DNA of 64,000 bases from Verrucomicrobiaceae bacterium (GTDB lineage Bacteria; Pseudomonadota; Gammaproteobacteria; Pseudomonadales; CAMLJR01), in the NCBI GenBank assembly GCA_028293825.1, contig JAQGNY010000005.1, forward strand, positions 186,001 through 250,000. The letters run 5' to 3'. Under the pieces are notes generated by a model. That model was not told where the DNA came from and searched no databases. It was given only the letters and a program-made list of their open reading frames with translations. A program made the translations under genes and the position numbers. This document shows positions 29,236 to 40,044 of the stretch, piece after piece (position 1 is the stretch's first letter; each line of letters begins with the position of its first letter).

Positions 29236-30513
29236 CTATGCGGTTCGCTTTTGAAACAACTCACGAAACACCGGGTAGATATCTTTCAAATCGATAATCT
29301 GCTGCATTGCAAATGTCTCCGGAAATTGTCCTTCAACCTGTTCGTATTCGCTCCATAGGGCTTGATGCTCGCGCGGTGTGATTTCGACATACGAGTAATG
29401 TTGTAAAAACGGCATAATTTCTTTGGTCAGCAATTCGTAGCATACGCTCGAATCGTCGTTCCAATTATCGCCATCCGAGGCCTGTGCGCCGTAAATATTC
29501 CACTCGGAAGTGGGATAGCGATCCGCGATAATTTCTTTCATCAAACGCAGTGCGCTGGAAACAATGGTGCCGCCGGTTTCTCGCGAATAAAAAAACTCTT
29601 CTTCATCGACTTCTTTCGCGCTGGTGTGATGGCGAATAAAAACCACCTCGGTATGATCGTAAGAGCGCTTCAAAAATAGATACAACAAAATGAAGAATCG
29701 TTTAGCGATATCTTTGGTTGCTTGATTCATTGAGCCCGATACGTCCATCACGCAAAACATGACAGCTTTCGATGAGGGTTGCGGGTCTTTAATGCTGAGA
29801 TTGTATTTAATATCGAATTCATCGATAAACGGCAGCTTGTCGATTTTACGTTTCAACAACGTAATTTCATCTTCGATTTCAGTGATGCGTTTTTCATTGC
29901 GCAGAAGAAGTTCGACGGCTTGGAGCAGCAGTAATTCTTGTTCAAGTTCGCGAATACGTTTGCGCTTGGGCCCGCCCAGTGCAATGCGGCGTGCATTGGC
30001 GGCACGTAATGAGCGCACGATATTAATTTGATTGGGTGTGCCGGTACTGCTGAAACCGCCGCGCTTGTAACGAAATACATCGCTACCGGCGAGTTGGCGT
30101 TTAACTAAGTTGGGCAGTTCCAAATCCTCGAACATAAATTCGAGAAATTCTTCCTGCGTGATTTGGAATGCAAATTCATCGACGCCTTCGCCGGAATTGC
30201 TGGCGCGTCCGTCACCACTGCCGCCAGCCCCACCGCCGCCACGCCGTTGGACTTTGTCGCCGGATACAAACTCTTTGTTGCCGGGATGCACGATGGTACG
30301 TTTGCCGCCTGTGCCATGGCCTAATACCGGTTCGCTTACATCGCGACTGGGAATGGTGATGCGCTCACCTTGTTCGATATCGGTGATCGAGCGTTTTCCG
30401 ACCGCTTCGGAAACGGCTTTTTGAATATGCTTTTTGTAGCGACGTAAAAAGCGCTGGCGATTAACAGCACTTTTGTTCTTGCCGTTCAAGCGCCGATCAA
30501 TCAGATGACTCAC
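29236..30513 (-). CDS. yeaH: DUF444 / YeaH protein with von Willebrand A domain
   Basis: A 425-residue protein starting at GTG ([20 protein letters not shown], the YeaH N-terminus). The central part has a Gly/Arg-rich stretch ([14 protein letters not shown]) and a coiled segment ([20 protein letters not shown]). The C-terminal half is a VWA-like domain with a MIDAS motif [10 protein letters not shown], then a second segment with [13 protein letters not shown]. It probably acts as a metal-dependent adaptor between PrkA and SpoVR, but this is inferred from conserved gene neighbourhood. Confidence 0.94.
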   Translation of the reverse strand: MSHLIDRRLNGKNKSAVNRQRFLRRYKKHIQKAVSEAVGKRSITDIEQGERITIPSRDVSEPVLGHGTGGKRTIVHPGNKEFVSGDKVQRRGGGGAGGSGDGRASNSGEGVDEFAFQITQEEFLEFMFEDLELPNLVKRQLAGSDVFRYKRGGFSSTGTPNQINIVRSLRAANARRIALGGPKRKRIRELEQELLLLQAVELLLRNEKRITEIEDEITLLKRKIDKLPFIDEFDIKYNLSIKDPQPSSKAVMFCVMDVSGSMNQATKDIAKRFFILLYLFLKRSYDHTEVVFIRHHTSAKEVDEEEFFYSRETGGTIVSSALRLMKEIIADRYPTSEWNIYGAQASDGDNWNDDSSVCYELLTKEIMPFLQHYSYVEITPREHQALWSEYEQVEGQFPETFAMQQIIDLKDIYPVFRELFQKRTA

Positions 30514-30643
30514 TCTGTGTCCTCCACCCCGCGATTAACGGCTGAAATCATGGCGCTGTTCACGTCGTAACCTCAACCGTTATCGAGTACAACTATTGTC
30601 GCGATACAACTTGCGTTGTAACTGGGGTTCGCTGTGTTAGGGT

Positions 30644-32566
30644 TCACTGCGATTTGCGTACGCGCAAATACCATTCGGACAGCAGCCTTACTTGTTTCTC
30701 TGTATAGCCGCGATCGACCATGCGGCTGACGAAATCGTTGTGCTTCTTCTGATCCTCGTTCGAAGCCTTCGCGTTGAAAGAAATAACCGGCAGTAAATCC
30801 TCGGTATTTGCGAACATTTTCTTCTCGATTACCGCGCGTAGTTTTTCATAGCTGCGCCAATCGGGATTTTTGCCATTGTTGTTCGCACGTGCTCGCAACA
30901 TAAAATTAACGATTTCGTGACGAAAGTCTTTTGGATTGCTAATCCCTGCCGGTTTCTCGATTTTTTCGAGATCTTCATTTAACGATCCACGATCGAGAAT
31001 CTCCCCGGTTTCAGGATCGCGATATTCCTGATCCTGAATCCAGAAGTCTGCGTATGTCACATACCGATCGAAAATATTTTGGCCGTACTCAGAATAAGAT
31101 TCGAGGTACGCGGTTTGAATTTCTTTGCCGATAAATTCGATGTAATGCGGCGCCAAATATTCTTTGATGAACCGCAAATATTTTTCGGTAATTTCTTGCG
31201 AATATTGCTCCTGCTCAATTTGCTGCTCGAGCACGTAGAGCAAGTGCACCGGGTTCGCTGCAATTTCCGTCGAGTCGAAGTTAAAGACTTTGGACAGAAT
31301 TTTAAAAGCAAAGCGTGTGGACAAACCGTCCATACCTTCGTTAACGCCGGCGCTATCGCGATACTCCTGAATACTTTTCGCTTTAGGGTCGGTGTCTTTT
31401 AAATTCTCACCGTCGTATACGCGCATTTTCGAATAAATATTCGAGTTCTCTGGCTCTTTCAGGCGCGATAACGAAATAAATTGCGCGAGTATTTTCAGTG
31501 TGTCGGGTGCGCAAGGCGCTTTCGATAGCGAGCTGTTAATAAGCAGCTTGTTATAAATTTTAATCTCTTCATTAACGCGCACGCAGTACGGAACTTTTAC
31601 GATGTAAACGCGATCGAGAAAAGCTTCGTTGTTTTTGTTGTTTTTAAAGGTTTGCCACTCGGATTCATTCGAGTGAGCAAGAATGGTTCCTTCGAACGGA
31701 ATCGCACCCATGCCTTCAGTACCGTTGTAATTCCCTTCCTGCGTCGCCGTTAATAATGGATGCAGCACCTTGATCGGTGCTTTAAACATTTCAACGAATT
31801 CCATAATGCCTTGGTTGGCGCGGCACAGACCGCCCGAAAACGCGTAAGCATCCGGATCGTTTTGAGGGAATTCTTCGAGTTTGCGAATATCGACTTTACC
31901 GACCAGCGCGGAAATGTCTTGGTTGTTTTCGTCGCCCGGCTCGGTCTTACTCACTGCGATTTGATCGAGTCGCGACGGGAATAATTTCACGACCCGAAAT
32001 TGACTGATATCGCCTTTGTATTCGTGCAGGCGTTTTACCGCCCATGGCGACATGATGGTTTTAATGTAACGCCGAGGAATGCCGTAATCCTCTTCGAGAA
32101 TTTGGCCGTCTTCGTCAGGATCGAATAAACCGAGCGGTGATTCGAATAATGGCGAATCTTTCAGGCAATAAATTGGTTGCAGCTCAATTAATGCTTTTAA
32201 ACGTTCGGCAAGTGATGACTTACCGCCGCCGACTGGGCCGAGCAGATAGAGAATTTGTTTTTTCTCTTCGAGGCCCTGAGCGGCATGGCGAAAATACGAA
32301 ACGATTTGTTCGATCGCTTCTTCCATGCCGTAAAACTCATCGAACGCTTTGTAACGGCGAATGACTTTATTTTGGAAAATACGGCTCAGGCGTGAATCGC
32401 GCGATGTATCCACCATTTCCGGCTCGCCGATAGCTAGCAGTAACCGCTCGGCCGAGCTCGCATAAACAGAACGATCTTTTTTACACAACTCCAAATACTC
32501 TTGCAGTGTGTATTGCTCCTCCTGTGCGGCTTCGTAGCGGTCACGGAAATGATTAAAAATGCTCAT
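30644..32566 (-). CDS. prkA: PrkA-type AAA/serine protein kinase
   Basis: A 640-residue PrkA (YeaG) protein. The AAA+ part holds Walker A GPVGGGKSSLAER (about residues 111-123) after EEAIEQIVSYFRHAAQGLEE, and EGTILAHSNESEWQTF further on; the C-terminal third is the PrkA-type kinase domain. Known PrkA proteins show serine kinase activity, and at least one is also described as an ATPase-linked protease. Length and every block match E. coli YeaG. It is the first gene of the three-gene module, with 130 bases to yeaH and a 330-base upstream region for control. Confidence 0.95.
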   Translation of the reverse strand: MSIFNHFRDRYEAAQEEQYTLQEYLELCKKDRSVYASSAERLLLAIGEPEMVDTSRDSRLSRIFQNKVIRRYKAFDEFYGMEEAIEQIVSYFRHAAQGLEEKKQILYLLGPVGGGKSSLAERLKALIELQPIYCLKDSPLFESPLGLFDPDEDGQILEEDYGIPRRYIKTIMSPWAVKRLHEYKGDISQFRVVKLFPSRLDQIAVSKTEPGDENNQDISALVGKVDIRKLEEFPQNDPDAYAFSGGLCRANQGIMEFVEMFKAPIKVLHPLLTATQEGNYNGTEGMGAIPFEGTILAHSNESEWQTFKNNKNNEAFLDRVYIVKVPYCVRVNEEIKIYNKLLINSSLSKAPCAPDTLKILAQFISLSRLKEPENSNIYSKMRVYDGENLKDTDPKAKSIQEYRDSAGVNEGMDGLSTRFAFKILSKVFNFDSTEIAANPVHLLYVLEQQIEQEQYSQEITEKYLRFIKEYLAPHYIEFIGKEIQTAYLESYSEYGQNIFDRYVTYADFWIQDQEYRDPETGEILDRGSLNEDLEKIEKPAGISNPKDFRHEIVNFMLRARANNNGKNPDWRSYEKLRAVIEKKMFANTEDLLPVISFNAKASNEDQKKHNDFVSRMVDRGYTEKQVRLLSEWYLRVRKSQ

Positions 32567-32900
32567 GAACGTACCTCTTGCGTCGGCTTAACTGGAACTG
32601 GAATTCGGCGGTGTGCTCTCAATGCTAAGAATAGGATGCAAAGTAACTAAGAGCCATAGCATTGATAAATTAGACCGAGAAAATACTAAAAATTTTGTCG
32701 CTTAAAAATTAATAACTTCGTTTGCATCATCGCCCTTTGTTTTAGGCAGCGCAATGTTTTGATTAATAGAAATAAGAGTGTTGTCGCCGTTACGCCGGAA
32801 AAATAAGTGCGGGTATTAATAAATTAATGTGGCGAATTGCTATGCCAAATGAGGGCTCTATTCTTCTATCTATAGAAGCAAATAGTTTAAGCGAGGAGGA
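32567..32900. other. AT-rich region upstream of prkA
   Basis: About 330 bases between the prkA start and the apaH stop; both neighbours are leftward. It is richer in A and T than the flanking genes and presumably carries the prkA promoter. I looked for a sigma-54 -24/-12 pair and found none with correct spacing. A short inverted repeat, CTTCTAT-CT-ATAGAAG (32863-32878), lies just past the apaH stop and may form a weak terminator. Confidence 0.45.
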
Positions 32901-33707
32901 TTAACAATCGCAGTGTGTGAGTGCTTGAGTTTCGAGATTTAATAAAGTGAGTCTCTGGCCCCATACACAACCGGTGTCTAACGCAAATACGTCAGCGCGA
33001 TCTGCGCGGCCAAGTAAGCTTGCCCAATGGCCAAAAATAAGATTGTTCGATGCGCTATTTCGAGATGGCACCATAAACCAAGGCATAAATCCGGGCGGCG
33101 CGGTTTCGGCGCCTAATTTGTTTTTGAGATCGAGTTCGCCGCGTTCCGTGCAGAAGCGCAGGCGCGTGAAATAATTCGTGATAACGCGCCAACGTTCGAT
33201 ACCTTGCAGATTTTCATTCCAGCAATTGGGCTCATCGCCGTACATTCCATGCAGGAATTCGATTAATTGTGCGCTCTGCAATACCGCGCTGATCTCATCC
33301 GACAATTGCTGCGCGCGCAATAAATCCCATTGCGGGGCCAATCCAGCGTGAACCATAGCGTAATCGTGGGAAGGGTCGCGATAAAATAAAGGCTGCCGCG
33401 TTAACCAGGTTAATAATTCGTTGCGATCAGGCGCGTCGAGAATCGGTTGTATCGTATCGCCGCGTTTAACTTTGCGAATGCCATGCGCGACCGCGAGCAA
33501 ATGCAGATCGTGATTGCCGAGAACGACGCGTACGCTGGCACCCAAATCCTTAAAGAAGCGAAGACATTCGAGCGATTGCGGGCCGCGATTAACCATATCG
33601 CCGACCGTCCACAACTGATCATGAACCGGATCGAACTTCACTTTTTCCAGTAGGCATTGCAGCGGTTGCAAGCAGCCTTGAACGTCACCTACTGCGTAGC
33701 GAGTCAT
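32901..33707 (-). CDS. apaH: Symmetrical Ap4A hydrolase
   Basis: A 268-residue metallophosphoesterase that splits diadenosine tetraphosphate into two ADP. All phosphoesterase motifs are present: GDVQGC at the N-terminus, GDMVNRGP, VLGNHD, and MVHAGLAPQW. C-terminal DTGCVWGQRLT matches the family. It is the last gene of the lptD-surA-pdxA-rsmA-apaG-apaH string, nine bases after apaG. Confidence 0.95.
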   Translation of the reverse strand: MTRYAVGDVQGCLQPLQCLLEKVKFDPVHDQLWTVGDMVNRGPQSLECLRFFKDLGASVRVVLGNHDLHLLAVAHGIRKVKRGDTIQPILDAPDRNELLTWLTRQPLFYRDPSHDYAMVHAGLAPQWDLLRAQQLSDEISAVLQSAQLIEFLHGMYGDEPNCWNENLQGIERWRVITNYFTRLRFCTERGELDLKNKLGAETAPPGFMPWFMVPSRNSASNNLIFGHWASLLGRADRADVFALDTGCVWGQRLTLLNLETQALTHCDC

Positions 33708-33715
33708 GGCTTCGC

Positions 33716-34093
33716 TTAGTGGAGGGCGCCGGGCTGGGCCAGCGAGAAGACGGCGATCGGTGCATTAAAGCCCTGGCCGGATGCGCTCATCATCGAGTAA
33801 CTGCCCTCCATGGTGCCGACTGCGGTTTCGAGCATGGCGCCGCTGGTGTAGCGGTAGTTTTCGCCTGGGGCGATGAGTGGTTGCTCGCCAACGACACCTT
33901 CACCACGGACTTCTTGCACGCGGTTGTTGGCGTCCGTGATGCGCCAATGGCGTGACAGCAGCCGCACTGGTTCGGCGCTTTCGTTGGAAATCGTAATTGT
34001 GTATGAGAATACAAAGCGGTTTTCGGCGGGCGCCGATTGGTCCGCCAAGTAGCGTGTTGCTACATCGATTTTTATCTCGCTGCCATCGGTCAT
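33716..34093 (-). CDS. apaG: ApaG protein
   Basis: A 125-residue single-domain protein of the ApaG/DUF525 family with a fibronectin-like beta fold. The landmarks are FVFSYTITISNESAEPVRLLSRHW and EVRGEGVVGEQPLIAPGENYRYTSG. The start at 34093 overlaps the rsmA stop by one base; the longer frame lies inside rsmA. The biochemical role is not settled; homologues are tied to ApaH by gene order. Confidence 0.94.
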   Translation of the reverse strand: MTDGSEIKIDVATRYLADQSAPAENRFVFSYTITISNESAEPVRLLSRHWRITDANNRVQEVRGEGVVGEQPLIAPGENYRYTSGAMLETAVGTMEGSYSMMSASGQGFNAPIAVFSLAQPGALH

Positions 34094-34881
34094 CAATCTG
34101 CTTCTTGCTCGTTCAAACAATCGGCCAGCGCGACAAACGCACCGAGCGATAGTGTTTCCGGCCGTGCGCCGGGATCGATGCCCAATGCGGAAATTTGCTC
34201 CACATTCAGCAGTGTTTGTATCGCATTGCGCAATGTTTTACGGCGTTGATTGAATGCGGTCCGCACCATGTTCTGCAATGCCGTAAACGAGCGCGCCGGA
34301 TGCGGCAGTTGCTGATGCGGGGTCAATCGTACCACGGCAGATTGGACCTTGGGCTGCGGTGAAAATGACTCCGGAGGTACTTCGAATAAGGGTTCGATCC
34401 GGCAGAAGTACTGCGTCATGATGCTGAGGCGGCCGTAGTCGCGATTGCCCGGTCCGGCCGCGAGTCGCTCGACAACCTCTTTCTGCAGCATGAAATGCAT
34501 GTCGACGATAGCGTCGCTTTGCTTGAGCAAGTGGAAAATCAGCGGCGTCGAAATGTTGTAGGGGAGGTTGCCGACAACGCGCATTTTTTCCGGCGAAATC
34601 GTATGCAAATCCACATCCAGCGCATCGCCCTGTTGCAAGTGGAAGCGCGGATTGGCGCCGAACTGGGTCTGCAGCATCTGCACCAGATCGCGGTCCAACT
34701 CAACTGCGCGCAACGTGCATTCGGTTTCCAAAATTGTTGCCGTCAGTGCGCCCTGGCCGGGGCCGATTTCGAGTAACACGTCGGTGGCGCGCGGGCGTAT
34801 TGCCGAAACGATACGTTGAATGATGCGTTGATCGTGCAGGAAGTTTTGGCCGAAGCGCTTGCGCGCGCGATGTTCGGTCAC
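34093..34881 (-). CDS. rsmA: 16S rRNA (adenine-1518/1519-N6) dimethyltransferase
   Basis: A 262-residue enzyme (KsgA) that dimethylates two adjacent adenines near the 3' end of 16S rRNA late in small-subunit assembly. The N-terminus [11 protein letters not shown], the SAM motif [11 protein letters not shown] and the catalytic NLPYNIS are all present. It starts with GTG overlapping the pdxA stop (GTGA). Confidence 0.96.
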   Translation of the reverse strand: MTEHRARKRFGQNFLHDQRIIQRIVSAIRPRATDVLLEIGPGQGALTATILETECTLRAVELDRDLVQMLQTQFGANPRFHLQQGDALDVDLHTISPEKMRVVGNLPYNISTPLIFHLLKQSDAIVDMHFMLQKEVVERLAAGPGNRDYGRLSIMTQYFCRIEPLFEVPPESFSPQPKVQSAVVRLTPHQQLPHPARSFTALQNMVRTAFNQRRKTLRNAIQTLLNVEQISALGIDPGARPETLSLGAFVALADCLNEQEAD

Positions 34882-35918
34882 TGCGTTGATTCCATAGTAT
34901 TCGTTACCTGTTGACGATTTTGCACCAGCGTAATCGCCAGGTTTAGAGCCTGTTGCAGACTGCCGCCATCGGCGCGGCCAGTGCCGGCGAGATCGAGTGC
35001 GGTGCCGTGATCGACCGATGTGCGAATGACCGGCAACCCCAGCGTGATATTCACCGCGCGGCCAAAGCCCTGATACTTCAGCACCGGTAAGCCCTGGTCG
35101 TGGTACATCGCGAGCACCGCATCGGCCTGTTCCAAGTGCTTAGGAGTGAATGCGGTATCGGCGGGCAGCGGTCCGATCAGTGTCATGCCCTCACTGCGCA
35201 AGGCCTGCAGGCAGGGTTCGATCACGTCGATTTCCTCGCGCCCGAGATGGCCGCTTTCGCCGGCGTGAGGGTTCAGGCCCAGCACTAAAATCCGCGGTTG
35301 TGGCAGGCCGAATTTTTCGCGCAGGTCGCGATGAAGAATACGCAGAACCGCTTCGAGACTGGAGCGGGTAATGTTTCTTGCGACGTCGGCCAGCGGCAGA
35401 TGCGTGGTGGCGAGCGCGACGCGTAAATTATCGGTCGCCAACATCATCACCACTTTCGGCGTATGCGTGCGCTCGGCAAAGAATTCGGTATGGCCGCTGA
35501 AGGCGACGCCGGCATCATTGATGATGCCTTTATGCACTGGCGCGGTAACTATCGCGTCGAATTCGCCGACCACGCAGCCATCCAACGCGCGCTCCAAGGT
35601 ATGCACCACGTAAGGCGCATTTCCCACGTCGAGCTGACCGGCGATCACTGGACGAGCTAATTTAATTGGCGCCACCAGCAGTTGACCGGCCGCGCTGGAT
35701 CGCGGCGTCAGTTCGGGATGCCAGTCGATAAGATGTAGCGGAAGTTGCAGTTGCTGCGCGCGCTGGCGCAGCAAGTCGGGGTCGGCAATGGCAATCAGTT
35801 GCGCGGAGTGCGGCAGTTGCGCCAATGCAACGAGCAGATCGGCGCCAATACCCGCCGGCTCGCCTGCGGTGAGGGCGATGCGGGGAATGGATTGCGCCGT
35901 CGTGCTCGCTGCATTCAT
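34878..35918 (-). CDS. pdxA: 4-hydroxythreonine-4-phosphate dehydrogenase
   Basis: A 346-residue enzyme of vitamin B6 synthesis that oxidises 4-phosphohydroxy-threonine with NAD. Diagnostic segments are [49 protein letters not shown] and [16 protein letters not shown] place the start at ATG 35918, which overlaps the surA stop by one base; a TTG three bases upstream is also in frame. The surA-pdxA-rsmA order is conserved in gammaproteobacteria. Confidence 0.95.
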   Translation of the reverse strand: MNAASTTAQSIPRIALTAGEPAGIGADLLVALAQLPHSAQLIAIADPDLLRQRAQQLQLPLHLIDWHPELTPRSSAAGQLLVAPIKLARPVIAGQLDVGNAPYVVHTLERALDGCVVGEFDAIVTAPVHKGIINDAGVAFSGHTEFFAERTHTPKVVMMLATDNLRVALATTHLPLADVARNITRSSLEAVLRILHRDLREKFGLPQPRILVLGLNPHAGESGHLGREEIDVIEPCLQALRSEGMTLIGPLPADTAFTPKHLEQADAVLAMYHDQGLPVLKYQGFGRAVNITLGLPVIRTSVDHGTALDLAGTGRADGGSLQQALNLAITLVQNRQQVTNTMESTQ

Positions 35919-37234
35919 CAAATTTTCTTGATATCGACAAAGGCTTCGTCGCGGATGCGGCGCAGCCAGGCGTCGAGTTCGTCCTGGTATTTTTTCTCGT
36001 GCAGATAATTGCGCGCCATCGTGTGCCGCATCTCATCGGTCACATCCTGCGTGCGACGGTCTTCGACCTTCACGATATGCCAGCCGTAGCGGCTGTGGAA
36101 TGGCTCGCTGATGGCCCCTTTCGGGGTGTTATCCATCGCTGTTTGGAACGTGCCGACTAATTGGCCCGGATTGGTCCAGCCCAACTCGCCGCCTTCCATC
36201 GCCGAGCCGATGTCTTCGGAATATTGTTTCGCCAGAGCGTCGAAATCGGCGCCGGCAAGAATCCGTTGGCGCAACTCAGCGGCCAGTTGCTGGCACTGAG
36301 CTTCGGTACGGATGGCCGATGGCTTCAGCAGAATGTGGCGCGCTTTGGTTTGTTGAATGATTTCGCCCTTGCCGCGCACTTCCACCACTTTCACGATGTG
36401 GTAGCCGCTGGGGCTGCGCAGTGGCTCGGCCACTTCGCCCGATTTGAGCGTGGGCACTAGGTCGACAAGCAAGCTCGGAAGGTTGTCGCTGGTGCGCCAC
36501 CCGAGATCGCTGTTTTGCACTTTAACCGGACCGGCCGTAGTCATGACGCGATTGAAGTCTTCCCCTTCGCGAGCGCGGGTATCCAGCTGCATGGCGAATT
36601 GTTTGACTTGCTCGGGATCGGTTTTATCGGTGATCGGAATCAGCGCATGCAGTACGTGATATTGCGGGGCGATGCGCGCCTGGCCTTCGGCAGAGGCAAG
36701 AAAATTCTCAACTTCCTGATCGGTGATTTGCACGCGCTCGGACACGCTACCCTGCTGCACGCGCTGAATGAGCAACTCACGACGCAGCTGTTCGCGCGCT
36801 TGTGCGTACGAAGTGCCGTCCTGGGTCATGACCTGCGAAAACTGCTCGAGCGTCATGTTGTTTTGCTGCGCGATGCGGTCGAGCGCTTCATTTAACTCGG
36901 TGTCCGACACGCGTACGCCGACCCGATTGGCAATTTGCAGCTGCAGGCTTTCCAGTACCAATTGATCGAAGATCTGACGCCGAAATTGATCCAGTGGCGG
37001 TAGTTCGCGCTTACTCCGCGCTGCGTTTTCCTGCGCGCGCGATACCGCTGCCTGCAGCTCGCTGCCGAGAATTACGTCCTCGTCGACTATCGCAATGACG
37101 CGGTCGAGCGATTGTTGCTGTGAGGAATTGTCGTCGCCAGCCGGTGCTTTGGGCGCGGTTTGCGCCGCCAGTGTCAGCGGCAGCAGAGCGCAGCTCAACA
37201 AAGCAGTGCGTCGAAGTGTGTTAATAACGGTCAC
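35918..37234 (-). CDS. surA: Periplasmic peptidyl-prolyl isomerase SurA
   Basis: A 438-residue periplasmic chaperone that escorts outer-membrane proteins, including LptD, to the BAM complex. A signal peptide ([20 protein letters not shown]) is followed by the N-terminal chaperone domain ([11 protein letters not shown]), two parvulin-type PPIase domains (about residues 170-270 and 280-380) and the C-terminal helix. The start is GTG at 37234, preceded by GGGGGT and inside the end of lptD (14-base overlap); the longer frame runs back into lptD. Confidence 0.94.
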   Translation of the reverse strand: MTVINTLRRTALLSCALLPLTLAAQTAPKAPAGDDNSSQQQSLDRVIAIVDEDVILGSELQAAVSRAQENAARSKRELPPLDQFRRQIFDQLVLESLQLQIANRVGVRVSDTELNEALDRIAQQNNMTLEQFSQVMTQDGTSYAQAREQLRRELLIQRVQQGSVSERVQITDQEVENFLASAEGQARIAPQYHVLHALIPITDKTDPEQVKQFAMQLDTRAREGEDFNRVMTTAGPVKVQNSDLGWRTSDNLPSLLVDLVPTLKSGEVAEPLRSPSGYHIVKVVEVRGKGEIIQQTKARHILLKPSAIRTEAQCQQLAAELRQRILAGADFDALAKQYSEDIGSAMEGGELGWTNPGQLVGTFQTAMDNTPKGAISEPFHSRYGWHIVKVEDRRTQDVTDEMRHTMARNYLHEKKYQDELDAWLRRIRDEAFVDIKKI

Positions 37235-39905
37235 GATACCCCCAGATACTTTCTTCAAGCAGCTTGTTGACCTTGCGGCCCAAACCACCCAAACCTTTCA
37301 GTTGAAATTCGACCAGAATAGTTTGGTCGCGTTGCGGGATTGGCTGCCCGATCGTATTTAATTCTTCGCCGAACAGGGCGCGCTGATAAACCAAGCGCGT
37401 TACCCAGCAGCAATCTTCGTATTCGATACCGACCATATCTTCGAGCGTTGTGTGCAGGTCGAGATCGTAGTTAACCCGGGCAAGGAAGCGCCAGTGTGCG
37501 TTGAGCGGAATCGCCGCCGACGCGTCGGCTTGGCGCAAGCCATTAGCAAGCGTAGACACCGTGGTATCGGATTGGTTGTAACGATAACCGAGGTTGTAGA
37601 TACCGCTGTTCGAGGCGTCGTAGTGCACGTAAAAGTTGCCCTGTTCGACGCGGTTGTTACTTTGATCCCACAGCACATTGCTGTTGGCCCAAAACGATTC
37701 TGTTGGCTGCAATGTAAGCTGGCCGGCAATTGCAGATTTCGCCTGCTTGTCGGTCGACTCGACTGTCGATGCGTCGACTTTGCGGCTGCCAAAATAAAAA
37801 ATTTGGCCGACGCTGGCATGGCCCAATTCGCGGCCGGACGCATCTTCAATCAGGCGTGAGGTAACGCCGCTGGCGAGCTGATTGAAATCTTCGAGTCGAT
37901 CGTGACCGACCAGGCGTCGTGGCTGAAACAGCTGTTGATAATCGAAGGTCAGCGGGCTGGTATCGAACAGCGGTTGATCGATCTGTTTTTGGTACGGGCT
38001 ATATAGATAGTAGAGGCGCGGTTCAAGCGTCTGCTGGAAAGCGTTTTCGCCAAAGTTAACGTTGCGCTCAAAAAATAATCCCGAATCCAGAATGGCTTCC
38101 GGTACTGCGGTCTGCGGGTGATTTTCCCCCGGCTGTGCGTCCGGTCGATCCAGGTTATAGCCGACATAGCGCATGCGTACTTCCGGGTTAAAGAAGCTGG
38201 CGCTCCAGCGCATCGGAAAGCTGATACCGGGCTCGACATACAAGCGATCGCCGGTAATCCACGGGCCGCCCGGATCGAGCGCGGAGTTGGCGTCGTTGTG
38301 CGCAAAGCGAGTCATCTCGGTGGTAATGCTGTAATCGAGCTTGAAGTTCTCGCCGCTGGCGCTGCGGCCAAACGTGAACTGCGGCATCTTTTTATAGGGC
38401 TCGGCGACTAGCTCATCGATAATTTGATATTGCTGGACTTGCAGCGACGCAAACCAATTCACGTAATTCATGTTGATCGAAGCGGATTCGTTCAACGAGG
38501 TTTGACGCTTGATGTTTAAGCTGTTGATGCTGAAATCGTGAAAATAGTTGTTATCGCTGACGCGGCTATAGTCGATGTTGGTCGAAAAATAGCTGTTTAA
38601 ATTACCGCTTTCCTGCGCTCCAAAAAACCAGCGGTCGTCGCCGGTTTTATTGTCGCCCTGCAAATCGGCGCCACTGAGCAGCCAGTTGCTGGAGCGGCCC
38701 AAGTAGCGGCCTTCTGCTTCTACCATCGTGCCGCGATCGGTGATCTGGCGCGGTGTCAGCGTCGCATCGTAATTGGGCGCCAAATTGAAATAGTAGGGCA
38801 GCGCGGCATCGATGCCGGACGAGCTGCTGCCGATCATCGGCCATAGAAAACCGCTTTGGCGGCGATCGTCGATTGGGAAATTCATGTACGGCGAATAAAA
38901 CACCGGCACGTCTTTAACGCGGATCACGGTGTTGGTCGCTTCGCCGCGGCCGGTGTCCTGATTCAGCCGAATATGTTTGGCCGACAGGCGCCAGTCTTCG
39001 GCATCGGGCGGGCAACTGGTGTAAGTGGCGCCGTCCAGCTCGATAACATCTTCTTTGCGCCGGGTCAGCTTATCCGCAGTCACGCGCATACCGGTTTGAT
39101 AATCGAGCAGACGCGCGTCGGCGACGTGGCCGAAACTGTTGGTGGTCGTCATGTCGGCGTTGCTGCCGCTGATCTTCGTATGCGGCTGTTGCAGAACGAC
39201 GTTGCCGTACAGATTGACTTCGTTGGTGCTGCGCTTCATATCGGCGCGATCGGCGGACAGCTTGGTGTTGCCCTGCGTGACTACCGCGCCACCGTCCATT
39301 TTTACGAAATCGCCTTCCAGCTCGGAGTGCGCTGCAGTGGCGTGAGCGGGTAAGTTCTTTGGCGATTTATCGGCGTCTTCCCAATCGCGCATCGGCTCCG
39401 AATAATAGCCTTCGCAAGCGCCATTCGGTTTGCAGCAGGCGCCGGGTGCATTGCTGCGCACCCAATCCCAATCGTTGTTTGCAGGCGCGGTGGTCGCGAC
39501 CGGTGTTGCAGCAGGAGTCGATGACGGCGCTGCAATCGGCTTGATCGGATCGAGCGGTGGCTCGATTGGTGCACTCGCAGCTGATGGCAGTGGCGCACCA
39601 ACCGATGCCGGCGGCGCAGCTTTATTAACGACTGGCGCGGCTTTATTAATAGCGGGAGAAACTGGTGCTGCAGCTGGCGGTGTTGCCGGAGCAGGCGGCG
39701 GTGCAACTGGAGCCGGTGTTGGCGCAGCGGAAGCGGGCGCCGCTGGCGTTACCGATTTTGGATTGCAGGCCCAGCCGCCATTGGGGGCTGGCTGACAGGC
39801 CCAACCCTGCTCGGCATGCGCAGCCTGAATCGACCACGGCAGCAACAAAAGGCTGGCCGAGAAAATAAGTGTCGGCCGCGACGAATTAGTCAAATGCTGG
39901 CTCAC
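37221..39905 (-). CDS. lptD: LPS-assembly outer-membrane protein LptD
   Basis: An 894-residue outer-membrane protein that inserts LPS into the outer leaflet with LptE. It has a signal peptide, then a paired GWACQP/GWACNP motif, a Pro/Ala-rich linker of about 90 residues, an LptA-like beta-jellyroll (VTQGNTKLSADRADMKRSTNEVNLYGNVVLQQP) and a large beta-barrel with the conserved YEDCCW pair near the C-terminus. N-terminal cysteines and the CC pair are those expected to form the disulfides between domains. It starts with GTG. The Ala/Pro linker is longer than in E. coli. It is divergent from amgK. Confidence 0.95.
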   Translation of the reverse strand: MSQHLTNSSRPTLIFSASLLLLPWSIQAAHAEQGWACQPAPNGGWACNPKSVTPAAPASAAPTPAPVAPPPAPATPPAAAPVSPAINKAAPVVNKAAPPASVGAPLPSAASAPIEPPLDPIKPIAAPSSTPAATPVATTAPANNDWDWVRSNAPGACCKPNGACEGYYSEPMRDWEDADKSPKNLPAHATAAHSELEGDFVKMDGGAVVTQGNTKLSADRADMKRSTNEVNLYGNVVLQQPHTKISGSNADMTTTNSFGHVADARLLDYQTGMRVTADKLTRRKEDVIELDGATYTSCPPDAEDWRLSAKHIRLNQDTGRGEATNTVIRVKDVPVFYSPYMNFPIDDRRQSGFLWPMIGSSSSGIDAALPYYFNLAPNYDATLTPRQITDRGTMVEAEGRYLGRSSNWLLSGADLQGDNKTGDDRWFFGAQESGNLNSYFSTNIDYSRVSDNNYFHDFSINSLNIKRQTSLNESASINMNYVNWFASLQVQQYQIIDELVAEPYKKMPQFTFGRSASGENFKLDYSITTEMTRFAHNDANSALDPGGPWITGDRLYVEPGISFPMRWSASFFNPEVRMRYVGYNLDRPDAQPGENHPQTAVPEAILDSGLFFERNVNFGENAFQQTLEPRLYYLYSPYQKQIDQPLFDTSPLTFDYQQLFQPRRLVGHDRLEDFNQLASGVTSRLIEDASGRELGHASVGQIFYFGSRKVDASTVESTDKQAKSAIAGQLTLQPTESFWANSNVLWDQSNNRVEQGNFYVHYDASNSGIYNLGYRYNQSDTTVSTLANGLRQADASAAIPLNAHWRFLARVNYDLDLHTTLEDMVGIEYEDCCWVTRLVYQRALFGEELNTIGQPIPQRDQTILVEFQLKGLGGLGRKVNKLLEESIWGYRDRY

Positions 39906-40044
39906 GAAATTCTTCTAATTGGAAAAGGCGGTCAAACACGGCGTACAGTGCCGGTTTTGCCTGAGTTTTAGCGAGCGTGGATAATAAAGCATTCACTGCG
40001 CGATGGCTAAACTTGTTGTCCGCACCCTGCCGAGCCGAATGTTT

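Noticed and set aside
32567-32900. Sigma-54 promoter for prkA
   Set aside because: A TGGCAT segment is present, but the spacing to a GC at -12 is wrong, so I do not call it.
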